A stretch of 64,000 nucleotides of DNA from Kaistella sp. (GTDB taxonomy: Bacteria > Bacteroidota > Bacteroidia > Flavobacteriales > Weeksellaceae): contig JAIBEW010000017.1 in assembly GCA_019459085.1 (NCBI GenBank), positions 1 to 64,000 of the forward strand, read 5' to 3'. This document shows, one piece after another, positions 26,761 to 35,586 of the stretch. The position numbers were made by a program, and so were the translations under genes. The stretch's first letter is position 1. Every line of letters starts with the position of its first letter. Below the pieces are notes generated by a model. The model did not search any database. It saw only the letters and a list, made by a program, of their open reading frames with translations, and was not told the origin of the DNA.

Positions 26761-26768
26761 CAAAATTA
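26761..26768 (-). promoter_or_regulatory. -7 promoter element at the glycosyltransferase start (leaderless)
   Basis: TAATTTTG on the minus strand ends 5 nt before the ATG at 26755. Transcription should begin at or next to the A of the start codon. Confidence 0.55.
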
Positions 26769-26805
26769 CCCTAAAAACCCTTCCTGATTTAAATGTGAAT
26801 AAAAA

Positions 26806-26833
26806 TTAAAAAAGAGCAGATTTCTCTGCTCTT
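26806..26833 (-). terminator. Terminator of the Tyr/Asn-rich protein gene
   Basis: AAGAGCAGA (26812-26820) pairs with TCTGCTCTT (26825-26833), loop 4 nt, followed on the minus strand by TTTTTTAATTTTTA. Confidence 0.9.
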
Positions 26834-26869
26834 CCTTTCACTTTTTACTATTTATTACTTCTATCAATC

Positions 26870-27811
26870 TTATCTAAAACCTCCTCGTTTTCCTGTGCTT
26901 GGAGTGGAATTTTGCTGCGAAGTAGCTGTTGATCCGGAACGCATTCCGGAACTACTACTGCTGCTTCGCATTCCGGAGCTGGTACTTGGTGCTGCCGTTG
27001 TTTGGCTGCTTCTTGTAGCTACCGGTCTGGTTCCACTGTTTGTAACCGGTCTTGTGTTCACAGTTCCAGTCGAACTATTTCTGAATCCTCCGCTGTTCGT
27101 CGTGCTTCGTACTTCAGTACTTCTTACCGACTCATTTCTGAATCCGTTGCCCTGCTGAATACTGCTGCTATTTGTATCTCTAAAACCACTCATGTGAGGG
27201 TTTTTTGTCTGACTCCAGCCATATTTATTGCCGTGGGTTTCCAAAAATCTGTTTCGGTCTACTCTGTAAACATTGGTATTGGCATGGGCATAACGCGGCT
27301 GCACTCTGTATCTCGGCGCATAATAATCTCTTCTGTAATTTTGAAAATAAACAACAGGATTATAACCATTGTAATAATTGTTCTGAAAAACGATGAATAC
27401 CTGAGGTCCCATAATCTGTTGTAAAGTATAGAATCTGTCGTAATACCATCTGTCAGGATTATGACGGTAATATGAATTCCAGTTGGAGTATGAGGCATAC
27501 ATTTCATTCAGCATAATAATCTGCTGAATCTGGCGTCTGGAAAGCCTTGAACTTCTGAAGAAATCATTCCAGTTTATCATTACGATACTGTTTCTGTAAT
27601 CGTTGTAATAACTTTGATAATAATTATCTGCATAATAATCAGTCGGATAATCGTAATAATAATCCTCCGGAAAATAATAATCATCGCCGTAACCGTTATC
27701 ATTTCCATAATAACCGTTGTTGCTATTGCTGTTTCCCCAACCGTTATTGCCATACTGTGCGAAAGCCAGTGTTCCTAAAACCACCGCCAATCCTAAAAAT
27801 ATTTTTTTCAT
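26870..27811 (-). CDS. Exported low-complexity Tyr/Asn/Ser-rich protein, function unknown
   Basis: A 313-residue exported protein. The start is ATG 27811, giving the signal peptide MKKIFLGLAVVLGTLAFA; a longer frame to 27850 adds only non-signal residues. Residues about 20-70 are a Tyr/Asn/Asp/Gly-rich tail, 70-180 a more ordered part (SSRLSRRQIQQIIMLNEMYA, IMGPQVFIVFQNNYYNG), and 200-313 a Ser/Thr/Gly/Arg-rich tail with repeats such as SSGMRSSSSSSGMRSG. It is probably a surface or periplasmic protein. I do not know a function; the aromatic region could mediate adhesion or carbohydrate binding. It ends at a good terminator. Confidence 0.75.
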   Translation of the reverse strand: MKKIFLGLAVVLGTLAFAQYGNNGWGNSNSNNGYYGNDNGYGDDYYFPEDYYYDYPTDYYADNYYQSYYNDYRNSIVMINWNDFFRSSRLSRRQIQQIIMLNEMYASYSNWNSYYRHNPDRWYYDRFYTLQQIMGPQVFIVFQNNYYNGYNPVVYFQNYRRDYYAPRYRVQPRYAHANTNVYRVDRNRFLETHGNKYGWSQTKNPHMSGFRDTNSSSIQQGNGFRNESVRSTEVRSTTNSGGFRNSSTGTVNTRPVTNSGTRPVATRSSQTTAAPSTSSGMRSSSSSSGMRSGSTATSQQNSTPSTGKRGGFR

Positions 27812-27904
27812 CTTATTTGCTGGTATTAAATTGTTAATTGAGCAACCCATTTTTTCCTTTATAAAAGGCTATTTATGCAGTTACTGTCAATTTGATGCCA
27901 ATAT

Positions 27905-27940
27905 AAAAAAGAAGTTAAACCCGGGAGTAAAACTTCTTTT
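27905..27940 (-). terminator. Terminator of malQ
   Basis: AAAAGAAGTT (27907-27916) pairs with AACTTCTTTT (27931-27940) around a 14-nt loop; the minus strand continues with TTTTTTAT. It lies 36 nt past the stop of malQ. Confidence 0.65.
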
Positions 27941-27976
27941 AAAACGGACATAATATTCTGATTATCAACTGATAAA

Positions 27977-30631
27977 TTATTTTCTGTTGGAATCCTCAAC
28001 CCAACCGGCGATTTTTTCGTTGAATTCTTTCCTATCGAGCAATTCTTCGAGGCTTACATGCATTCGGTATCTCCAGTAATGAGGAAAAACCTGCGGTTCG
28101 TTGATTCTTTCCTCGTCCATATCCGGACACGTAAGTTCCTCATCAGTTGCGAAAAACTCCTGAAGAGGAAAAATGGCAAGCATAGCATCACTGTAAAGAT
28201 GCTGTGTCATGATGATCTTAGCAATTGCAGGATGCAGATCATGTGGCGCCGTTCCCCATTGTCCCAGTTGTTCGCTGAAATATTTCTGTATCAGAGTCCG
28301 GTCTTCATGCCACCATTGCCGCAACGTTGAGCTGTCGTGTGAACTTACGGTGACCACATTCATATATCCTGAATTTTCCGGACGGTGCCATGAAATGTTT
28401 TCTGAAGGCATTCGCTGAACTTTAAGAGCGGTAATTCCAAGCCTGTCCATAACCTGTGGAACCACTTCAGGAACCATGCCCAAATCTTCCCCGCAAATCA
28501 ACATATTCGTTGAATTCAGGATCACCGGAAGTTTTTCCATGGCTTCGTTATACCATAAGGTGTTCTGACGTTTGAAGAAATAATCGATGTAGAGATCGTA
28601 GATTTTATTTTTCTCCTCATCTGTGAGAAATTTGTACGACTCAGTTTCAGCGATGTTGATTCTCGGATGATAAACGAGTTCTCCACTCTTGGTTTCCTCC
28701 TGCAGGAAAAGCACATTTGCAGAAAGCGCAAGCAGATTTTCCTGAGGCCATGTGGAACGATTTTTTTCGAAAAACTGAGCAAGTTTTCTTTGTGAATCAA
28801 ATTCTTCTTTAAAGGAATAAGTTCCATCATAATTATTCATAAAATGATTCCGAACAGCATCACTTTCATCACCGAAATAATTGTGCAGAATCTCATCGTT
28901 GATGTATGGTTTGCAATACCTCTCGAAACTGAAGGGGATTTTTCTATCATAAAATTCTTCTATTTTTACCGGAACTGCAGGAGAAAAATATCCCAAGACC
29001 CCTTGCGTGGCGCTCCTCGGGATTCTCCAAATTCTGAAAAAACCGAGAATATGGTCAATCCGCATCGCATCAAAGTACTGTTCCAAAGCTTTGAAACGGT
29101 TTTTCCACCAGTGGTAACCGTCTTTTTTCATGGCTTCCCAGTTATAAACCGGAAATTCCCAGTTTTGGCCGAGCCCGCTGAACTGATCAGGCGGAGCGCC
29201 AGCCTGAAAATCCATTCCAAAAAGTCCCGGTTCCGTCCATGCTTCCACTGAATAGCGGTAAATTCCGATCGGAAGGTCACCTTTTATAGAAATACCGAGA
29301 TGATGAGTGTACTCAACCGCTTCTTTCAACTGTAAATGAAGCTGATACTGCACCCACGAATGCAGCATCACCTTTTTATAATCATTATTTGCAGGGTTGC
29401 ATAAAACAGAAATTTTGCCAGCGATATATTTTTTATGGGTCTTCCATAAATTAAAATCAGGGGTTTTGTATTTATCCCTTAAGACACAGAAAGCGGAATA
29501 AGGCAGGAGCCATTCTTCATTTTCTTTGACAAATTTCCTGAAACTGCGGTCTTTTAAAATGGGGTCTCTATGGGTTTCAAAAATCTTCCGTATAAATTTC
29601 CATTTCCCGGACATCATCTTCTCGTAATCGATTAAACTCAGAGCGTTAAGCGATGCTTTTTCAGTCTGAAATTCTTCAACTAAATCCCGAGGTAAAGAAT
29701 ATTCCAGATTTTCAATATTTAAATACTGAGGATGAAGCGCGTAAACAGAAATTGCCGCATACGGATAAGAGTCGGTCCAGGTGTAATTTGCGGTGGTATC
29801 GTTGACCGGAAGAATCTGCAGAACCGAGAGATTCGTTTCAGCAGCCCACTCGGCAAGATTTGTAAGGTCCAAAAACTCACCGACTCCAAAACCGTTTTTC
29901 GTTCTGAGGGCAAAAACCGGTACTGCAACTCCCGCTGCGTGATACATTTCGAAAGACTTGAATTTAAAAAAATGATCAGCCTTGATCTGAAGAATGTTTT
30001 TTTCGGGATTCGGCAAAGCCCATCTGTTGTCACCGTTTTCAATATCAAAAATTTCTCCAGTCGCGGAATCCATCATTCCGTATTTGTACTGAATCATGCG
30101 GTTTTCAGAAATTTCCACAGCGGTTTCCCAGATTCCAAAATCGGTCTGCGACATCGGCATAGATTTCAGATATTCCCAGTTTCCGAGTGCAGTACAGTTT
30201 CCAAGAATCACTATTTTCCAGTTCGGGTGATAAATTGGAGCCTCAATACGGAAAAGATGCGTGTGTTTTTTTAAAACAGAAACTTTTTCGGGTTTGAAAT
30301 CTTTCAGTTTATTCTGCAGAACCTTGCTATTGAGATAATTTTCAGGAAAATTCTTAAGGTTCCAGACATCATAGATCTGAAATTCCGCATAAATATGGGT
30401 AAAGCGGAGTGTATGGAATGGAAGTTCCCCGTCGATTACATTTCCTTCCGAATCTGAAACCCGATATCTGTATTGGATGTTTTTCGAAAAATAATCAATT
30501 TCAGTCTGCCAGTTCCCGTTGTCAGTGTAAGTGAGCTCATAAATTTTACCCGGTGCACAATTTTCAAACATCTGCAGTTGAATTTTCTCACCGGTTCGCG
30601 TATGATAATTTAAATGGAAATAGAGCTTCAT
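27977..30631 (-). CDS. malQ: 4-alpha-glucanotransferase with two N-terminal CBM20 domains (DPE2-like)
   Basis: An 884-residue GH77 amylomaltase that moves alpha-1,4-glucan segments between chains. Two CBM20-like starch-binding modules precede the catalytic part: residues 1-85 (MKLYFHLNYHTRTGEKIQL) and about 118-215 (GNCTALGNWEYLKSMPMSQ). The GH77 barrel starts near 255 (AGVAVPVFALRTKNGFGVGE) and contains MRIDHILGFFRIW (nucleophile Asp), ICGEDLGMVPE (acid/base Glu) and VSSHDSSTLRQWW (third acid). CBM20 pair plus GH77 is the architecture of plant cytosolic DPE2, which acts on maltose and heteroglycans. It stands alone with its own terminator. Confidence 0.93.
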   Translation of the reverse strand: MKLYFHLNYHTRTGEKIQLQMFENCAPGKIYELTYTDNGNWQTEIDYFSKNIQYRYRVSDSEGNVIDGELPFHTLRFTHIYAEFQIYDVWNLKNFPENYLNSKVLQNKLKDFKPEKVSVLKKHTHLFRIEAPIYHPNWKIVILGNCTALGNWEYLKSMPMSQTDFGIWETAVEISENRMIQYKYGMMDSATGEIFDIENGDNRWALPNPEKNILQIKADHFFKFKSFEMYHAAGVAVPVFALRTKNGFGVGEFLDLTNLAEWAAETNLSVLQILPVNDTTANYTWTDSYPYAAISVYALHPQYLNIENLEYSLPRDLVEEFQTEKASLNALSLIDYEKMMSGKWKFIRKIFETHRDPILKDRSFRKFVKENEEWLLPYSAFCVLRDKYKTPDFNLWKTHKKYIAGKISVLCNPANNDYKKVMLHSWVQYQLHLQLKEAVEYTHHLGISIKGDLPIGIYRYSVEAWTEPGLFGMDFQAGAPPDQFSGLGQNWEFPVYNWEAMKKDGYHWWKNRFKALEQYFDAMRIDHILGFFRIWRIPRSATQGVLGYFSPAVPVKIEEFYDRKIPFSFERYCKPYINDEILHNYFGDESDAVRNHFMNNYDGTYSFKEEFDSQRKLAQFFEKNRSTWPQENLLALSANVLFLQEETKSGELVYHPRINIAETESYKFLTDEEKNKIYDLYIDYFFKRQNTLWYNEAMEKLPVILNSTNMLICGEDLGMVPEVVPQVMDRLGITALKVQRMPSENISWHRPENSGYMNVVTVSSHDSSTLRQWWHEDRTLIQKYFSEQLGQWGTAPHDLHPAIAKIIMTQHLYSDAMLAIFPLQEFFATDEELTCPDMDEERINEPQVFPHYWRYRMHVSLEELLDRKEFNEKIAGWVEDSNRK

Positions 30632-30673
30632 AATTTGCCTTTAGAACATGCAATTTATGAAATCATTTACTCA

Positions 30674-30706
30674 AATAAAAACCTCTCCTGAAAAGTTCGG
30701 GAGAGG
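30674..30706 (-). terminator. Terminator of the T9SS cargo gene
   Basis: CCTCTCC (30682-30688) pairs with GGAGAGG (30700-30706), extended inward by four pairs including one G-T; the minus strand then reads TTTTTATTTG. Confidence 0.9.
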
Positions 30707-30732
30707 CTGATCAAGAAGGTTTTCGGAAAACT

Positions 30733-31890
30733 TTATTCGGAAATAATAATTTTCTTGGTTAGAATAATGTTTTTAGCTTCGTCTTTCACCGTCACGACAA
30801 AAACGCCGGAGTTCAAGTTGCTCAACTCGATTTTCGCCGCAGTTCTGGCCGCATTGGTCACCTCTTTTTGCATGACTCTTTTTCCGGAAAAGTCGTAAAC
30901 CTCAACGGAAAGTGCACCTTTGGTGTTTGGAGCCGTAAGATTAAAGAATTTTTCTTTGATATTGGTCGGGTAAATGTTCACCTCATTGGAAACAGCCACA
31001 TTTGGCATTTTACGGTCGTTTGCGAAATATCTACTTGCCAGATCATACACATGCATGTTTTGAGGTCCTTCCGTAAGTTTTGCCGACAGATCTTTCAGAT
31101 TAACTTCGTAAAAAGACTGGCCTTTCGCACTTGCGATCAATACGTTTCCCGCTTCATTCACTGCAGCACCGTTCACCGTATAATTTTCCGGAAGACCATT
31201 TACTTTTCCCAGAAACTGAGCATTTAAATCAGCAGTAAAAATTTTAAACACATTTCCGGAAGCCGAGAACACATAAAAATTATTTTCAGCATCAGCAATC
31301 ATATCGCCCCCGTAGCCAATATTCATAAGATCGAACCGGTTATTTCCGTTTGAAGGATCATTCTTCAGAGCTCCTAAATCCGTAACGGTGTATTCCCCAT
31401 TTTTACTACTGATTCTGATCAGTTGGGAACCTCTGTTGTTCAGCGTGTAGATGTTTCCATCATAGCCTGCAGCCATTCGCGTAATGTGAGAGCCGATGTC
31501 GCACGAAGTTGTTTTAATGACCTGGTTTTCCACCAATTTTATTTTTCCGGAAGCGGTATTTAAAACGTAGATATTGGAAGAAAAAAGAGGGGTGTAAACC
31601 AAGTCGCCAGATGATGCATACGCCAAACCGGCAATCTGCATGGTCTGTGAATGATGGACGCTTGCTCTGTCCTCGTTAATCTGTTTCTGGAGAGTCTGTG
31701 AATACACGGAGGGGTTGCTTTGATCAGAAAATATAATCTGATCAAAATTCCCGCTGTTGAAATTCAGACTGCGGAAATCATTGAAAACAATATTGGGAGT
31801 ATCTTTACCGGTAAGGGCAAAAATATCCTGCTGTGCAGTTAAAAGACTGCCTGTACACAGCAAAAATAAAGGAAGTAAATGTTTTTTCAT
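30733..31890 (-). CDS. T9SS type A sorting domain protein with beta-propeller-like body
   Basis: A 385-residue exported protein (signal peptide MKKHLLPLFLLCTGSLLTA, then Q). Residues about 85-290 carry repeated strand patterns such as GLAYASSGDLVYTPLFSSNI and GYDGNIYTLNNRGSQLIRIS, typical of a beta-propeller. The last 75 residues (NEVNIYPTNIKEKFFNL, VEVYDFSGKRVMQKEV, LSNLNSGVFVVTVKDE, TKKIIISE) are a type IX secretion C-terminal sorting domain, so the protein should be carried to the cell surface or released. Its leader contains a strong inverted repeat covering the start codon. It lies 101 nt downstream of cysS. The ligand or activity is unknown. Confidence 0.88.
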   Translation of the reverse strand: MKKHLLPLFLLCTGSLLTAQQDIFALTGKDTPNIVFNDFRSLNFNSGNFDQIIFSDQSNPSVYSQTLQKQINEDRASVHHSQTMQIAGLAYASSGDLVYTPLFSSNIYVLNTASGKIKLVENQVIKTTSCDIGSHITRMAAGYDGNIYTLNNRGSQLIRISSKNGEYTVTDLGALKNDPSNGNNRFDLMNIGYGGDMIADAENNFYVFSASGNVFKIFTADLNAQFLGKVNGLPENYTVNGAAVNEAGNVLIASAKGQSFYEVNLKDLSAKLTEGPQNMHVYDLASRYFANDRKMPNVAVSNEVNIYPTNIKEKFFNLTAPNTKGALSVEVYDFSGKRVMQKEVTNAARTAAKIELSNLNSGVFVVTVKDEAKNIILTKKIIISE

Positions 31891-31952
31891 ATTGCTTAAT
31901 TTTTTAGGATTTAACTTAATAACCGAAAAACCGGTACTAAATTAAGCAATAT
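31889..31952 (-). promoter_or_regulatory. Inverted repeat in the T9SS cargo leader, overlapping the start codon
   Basis: In the minus-strand mRNA, ATATTGCTTAATTT (31952-31939) is followed 36 nt later by its exact reverse complement AAATTAAGCAATAT (31902-31889). The second arm includes the first two bases of the ATG at 31890. An inner ACCG/CGGT hairpin lies in the loop. Folding would hide the start and the upstream ribosome contact region, so this is a candidate translational switch. Confidence 0.6.
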
Positions 31953-31991
31953 TTTATGAAATCATGAAAAACTATTGTTAAATAATAACGA

Positions 31992-33464
31992 TCAGTTCAA
32001 AATATAAGTGGTCCCTTCGCGCCCATCTTTCAGTTCAATTCCATCTTCAAGCAAACGGTTCCGGATCTGGTCCGAAAGTTCAAAGTTCTTGGCTTTTCGG
32101 GCCTGATTTCTCAGTTCAATAAGAACCTGCAGTGCCTGATTCAGTTTTTCGTTGTTGTTTTCTTCTACATTCTGCAAACCGAGAACTTCATACACAAATG
32201 CATTCATCAGTTTCTTCAATTCCTCAAGATCTTCTGCAGAAATGCTTTCCTTTCCTTCTTTCAGACTGAAAATATATTTAACCGCTTCAAAAAGATATGA
32301 AATCAAAATCGGGGAATTGAAATCGTCCGTCAGGGCTTCATAACACTTCTCTTTCCATTCCTTTAAATTAAAGACCGAAGGCTGGCCTTCTGCATTATTC
32401 GATGCAAGACTGTTCAGAATTTTAACCGCTTCCATCAGCCGATGAAAGCCTTTTTCGCTGGCGGCCATCGCTTCACTTGAAATATCCAACACGCTTCTGT
32501 AATGGGCCTGCAAAAAATTAAACCTCACCACACTCGGATGAAAAGGCTTTTCAAAAAAATCATTCTCACCGGAAACCAGCTCCATCGGAAGGATGTAATT
32601 TCCTGTCGATTTGCTCATTCTTTGTCCGTTCATCGTAAGCATATTGGCGTGAAGCCAGTAATTTACGGGTTCGGTGCCGTTGCAGGCTTTTCCCTGCGCC
32701 ACTTCACATTCGTGGTGCGGAAATTTCAAATCCATTCCACCACCATGAATATCGAATTTCTCGCCCAGATATTTTGTCGACATTGCGGTACATTCCAGAT
32801 GCCATCCGGGAAAACCTTCTCCCCAGGGCGAATTCCACCGCATGATATGCGCCGGAGAAGCAGCTTTCCATAGAGCGAAATCCTGAGGATTTTTCTTTTC
32901 GTTCTGCCCGTCAAGATCTCTGGTGTTTGCGAAAAGCTCCTCGATATTTCGTCGGGAAAGTTCCCCGTAATTGAGTCCGCGGCTGTTGTATTCCAGCACA
33001 TCAAAATAAACAGAACCGTTGCTTTCATAAGCAAACCCTTTATCGATGAGCTTCTGGGCAAGCTCAATCTGCTCCAGAATATGACCGGTTGCTGTAGGTT
33101 CGATGGTTGGCGGAAGAAGATTGAAAGATTCAAGAACTTTATGGAAATCTACGGTATACTTCTGTACAATTTCCATAGGTTCCAACTTTTCCAGCCTCGA
33201 CTGCTTCACAAAACGGTCATTTTCAACATCACCGTCATCGGTTAAGTGTCCTGCATCGGTAATATTTCTGACGTACCGAACTTTATAACCTAAGTGCACT
33301 AATGTTCTGTAAATGAAATCAAACGACATGAAAGTTCGCACATTTCCGAGATGCACATTGCTGTAAACCGTTGGACCGCAAACATACAGACCGACTGCGT
33401 TTTCGTGAATGGGTTTGAAGATTTCCTTTTCTCCGGAAAGCGAATTATATAATTTAAGCGGCAT
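31992..33464 (-). CDS. cysS: Cysteinyl-tRNA synthetase
   Basis: A 490-residue class I synthetase charging tRNA-Cys. The first zinc ligand is C29 ([15 protein letters not shown]), the HIGH motif reads HLGN (38-41), further zinc ligands lie in HLECTAMS and [10 protein letters not shown], and the KMSKS motif is R282-[12 protein letters not shown] and [12 protein letters not shown] are diagnostic for CysRS. The C-terminal helical anticodon part is of normal length. It follows folE by 56 nt on the same strand and may be co-transcribed with it. Confidence 0.96.
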   Translation of the reverse strand: MPLKLYNSLSGEKEIFKPIHENAVGLYVCGPTVYSNVHLGNVRTFMSFDFIYRTLVHLGYKVRYVRNITDAGHLTDDGDVENDRFVKQSRLEKLEPMEIVQKYTVDFHKVLESFNLLPPTIEPTATGHILEQIELAQKLIDKGFAYESNGSVYFDVLEYNSRGLNYGELSRRNIEELFANTRDLDGQNEKKNPQDFALWKAASPAHIMRWNSPWGEGFPGWHLECTAMSTKYLGEKFDIHGGGMDLKFPHHECEVAQGKACNGTEPVNYWLHANMLTMNGQRMSKSTGNYILPMELVSGENDFFEKPFHPSVVRFNFLQAHYRSVLDISSEAMAASEKGFHRLMEAVKILNSLASNNAEGQPSVFNLKEWKEKCYEALTDDFNSPILISYLFEAVKYIFSLKEGKESISAEDLEELKKLMNAFVYEVLGLQNVEENNNEKLNQALQVLIELRNQARKAKNFELSDQIRNRLLEDGIELKDGREGTTYILN

Positions 33465-33520
33465 AATCTTTAGGCTTAATACGGTTTGAGTGATTAGAGT
33501 TTTGAAGGACGACTTTAGAA

Positions 33521-34186
33521 TCAGTCCAGTTTCGCATGACTTCCCACATAATGCAGAAATTCCTGTCTCGTAATGGGATTGGTTCTGAAAATTCCGCTGA
33601 GTTCAGCAGTAATCGTAGAACTTGCGGTATCCTTAATGCCGCGGCAGTTAACGCATAAATGTTTAGCATCAATAATACAGGCGACATCTTTTGTTCCGAG
33701 CGCGGATTTGAGCGCATCTACAATCTGCATCGTTAATCTTTCCTGCACCTGCGGACGTTTAGCATAATAATCTACGATTCGGTTGATTTTTGAAAGTCCA
33801 ATAACTTCGCCATTGGAAATATAGGCCACATGCGCTCTGCCAATAATTGGCAGAAAATGATGTTCGCAGAAAGAATAAACAGTTATGTCCTTTTCCACCA
33901 GCATCTGCCGGTATTTGTATTTGTTGGAAAAAGTGGAAATCCCGGGCTTATTTTCTGGTAAAAGTCCACCGAATATCTCGGTTACAAACATCTTTGCTAC
34001 CCTTTTCGGGGAGTCTTTCAGGGAATCATCGGTCATATCCATGCCTAAAGTTTCCATAATCTTATGAAAATGATGGCGGATGAGTTCAATTTTTTCCTCC
34101 GGCGATTTCTCAAACGCGTCTTTTCTCAGTGGGGTGTGATCCTTTCCGGTAAAGACATCGTCGTCGTTATCAATAAAATCTGTCAT
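33521..34186 (-). CDS. folE: GTP cyclohydrolase I
   Basis: A 221-residue enzyme making dihydroneopterin triphosphate from GTP, the first step of folate synthesis. The zinc ligands are C107 (SFCEHHFLP) and C178 (KHLCVNCRG), and [20 protein letters not shown] is the conserved core helix. I take ATG 34186 as start: the longer frame to 34207 would begin inside the promoter's -7 element. The gene is divergent from the GNAT-like gene at 34366 across a palindrome-rich region. Confidence 0.95.
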   Translation of the reverse strand: MTDFIDNDDDVFTGKDHTPLRKDAFEKSPEEKIELIRHHFHKIMETLGMDMTDDSLKDSPKRVAKMFVTEIFGGLLPENKPGISTFSNKYKYRQMLVEKDITVYSFCEHHFLPIIGRAHVAYISNGEVIGLSKINRIVDYYAKRPQVQERLTMQIVDALKSALGTKDVACIIDAKHLCVNCRGIKDTASSTITAELSGIFRTNPITRQEFLHYVGSHAKLD

Positions 34187-34204
34187 ATTCTTTATTAATA
34201 ACCG

Positions 34205-34212
34205 CAAAATTA
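34205..34212 (-). promoter_or_regulatory. -7 promoter element for folE
   Basis: TAATTTTG on the minus strand, 18 nt before the ATG at 34186; it rules out the upstream in-frame ATG at 34207. Confidence 0.55.
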
Positions 34213-34267
34213 AACAATTTTTATGAGTTCGGGTGAACGAGTCAGCGATGAGAGGGACTATAATTCA

Positions 34268-34333
34268 TTCCAATTGGAAGTAATATTACGGGTATACACG
34301 CTTTATTGAATATTCAATCTTTTGCAACCCGTA
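34268..34333. promoter_or_regulatory. Palindrome cluster between folE and the GNAT-like gene
   Basis: Three perfect palindromes lie in 51 bp: TTCCAATTGGAA (34268-34279), GTAATATTAC (34280-34289) and ATTGAATATTCAAT (34305-34318). In addition TACGGGT (34287-34293) is the reverse complement of ACCCGTA (34327-34333). The 14-bp palindrome ends 2 nt before the -33 box of the plus-strand promoter, a typical operator position. Confidence 0.5.
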
Positions 34334-34350
34334 TTTTTATTATACATTTG
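34321..34350 (+). promoter_or_regulatory. Promoter of the GNAT-like gene at 34.4 kb
   Basis: TTTG (34321-34324), an 18-nt spacer and TACATTTG (34343-34350), followed 15 nt later by the TTG start at 34366. Confidence 0.65.
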
Positions 34351-34365
34351 AAATAAAATAAGAGA

Positions 34366-35517
34366 TTGAAAGTAATCCCAGTTAACACGCCTTCACTTGT
34401 TGATGAATTCCTAAACTTTCCGGACCGGTTATATAAAGATGATCCACATTATATCCGATTTTTAGATACCGATGTTGAAAGCGTTTTTGACCGGAAAAAA
34501 AACAAATTTTTCAAAACGGGCGTTTGTGAAAGGTTTCTTTTCAGAAATTCCAAGAAGGAAACTGTGGGTAAGGTTGCCGTGTTTGTCAATGGGAAATACA
34601 AGCAGAAACAGCCTACAGGAGGATTTGGCTTTTTCGACTGTATTAATGATCAGAATACTGCGAATTATATTTTTGATTTCTGTAAAAACTGGCTTCAGGA
34701 TAAAGGGATGGAAGCCATGGACGGTCCCATCAATTTCGGCGAAAGGGATAAATTCTGGGGGCTTCTTACTGAAGGTTTTGCGGAACCGCTTTATGGAATG
34801 AATTATCATCCTTCCTACTATATCGATCTCTTTAAAAACTATGGATTCGAGGTGTATTTCAACCAGATCTGCTACAGCAGACCCACTCATAGTGAAGTTT
34901 CCAGAGTTTTTACGCTGATGCACGAAAAACACAAACGCAATCCGGAGATTTCAGCCAGAAGAATGACCAAAAGGAAACTCGATAAATTTGCCAAAGATTT
35001 TTCTGAAATTTACAACAAAGCCTGGGTAAGCCACGGAGAAGGAAAGCAGATTGATGAAGGAAAAGCACTCAGAATCTTTCAAAGCATGAAACCGGTGATT
35101 AATGAACACATTTCGTGGTTTGTATATGAAAATGAGAAACCGATTGCGATGTGGATCAATATTCCGGATCTGAATCAATGGTTCAAGTATCTGAAAGGAA
35201 AATTCGGTTGGTGGGAAAAACTTAAATTTCTGTGGTTGAAGAAATTCAGGAAGAATACAAAAATGGTGGGTCTTGTTTTCGGAGTGGTTCCGGAGTGGCA
35301 GAAAAAAGGCATCGAAGGATATATGATCTGGGAAGGCACCAAACATTTACGGAAACATACCGATTTTGAGGAAATTGAAATGCAGTGGATTGGCGACTTC
35401 AATCCCAAAATGCTAAAAATAGCCGAAAACCTAGACACAAAGGTCACGAGAAAACTGGCGACCTTCCGATATCTTTTCGACCGGAAAAAAGAGTTTGAAA
35501 GGCATCCCGTACTTTAA
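34366..35517 (+). CDS. GNAT-fold protein of unknown substrate
   Basis: A 383-residue cytoplasmic protein beginning with TTG 34366 (no better ATG is near, and a complete promoter ends 15 nt upstream). The N-terminal part (KVIPVNTPSLVDEFLNFPDR, FFDCINDQNTANYIFDFCKN) looks like a degenerate GNAT domain, and the C-terminal part has GLVFGVVPEWQKKGIEGYM, an acetyl-CoA-loop-like Q-x-x-G-x-x-G. I recognise it as a conserved Bacteroidota family often labelled GNAT N-acetyltransferase or hypothetical. The MDGPINFGERDKFWGLL segment is likely functional. The substrate is unknown. It precedes the glucosidase gene by 69 nt. Confidence 0.75.
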   Translation: MKVIPVNTPSLVDEFLNFPDRLYKDDPHYIRFLDTDVESVFDRKKNKFFKTGVCERFLFRNSKKETVGKVAVFVNGKYKQKQPTGGFGFFDCINDQNTANYIFDFCKNWLQDKGMEAMDGPINFGERDKFWGLLTEGFAEPLYGMNYHPSYYIDLFKNYGFEVYFNQICYSRPTHSEVSRVFTLMHEKHKRNPEISARRMTKRKLDKFAKDFSEIYNKAWVSHGEGKQIDEGKALRIFQSMKPVINEHISWFVYENEKPIAMWINIPDLNQWFKYLKGKFGWWEKLKFLWLKKFRKNTKMVGLVFGVVPEWQKKGIEGYMIWEGTKHLRKHTDFEEIEMQWIGDFNPKMLKIAENLDTKVTRKLATFRYLFDRKKEFERHPVL

Positions 35518-35586
35518 ACATGAAAAAATTTACCTGACATTTTTGGGAAATTTTAATTTCATAATTTCGCAGCTGAAATATGAATT

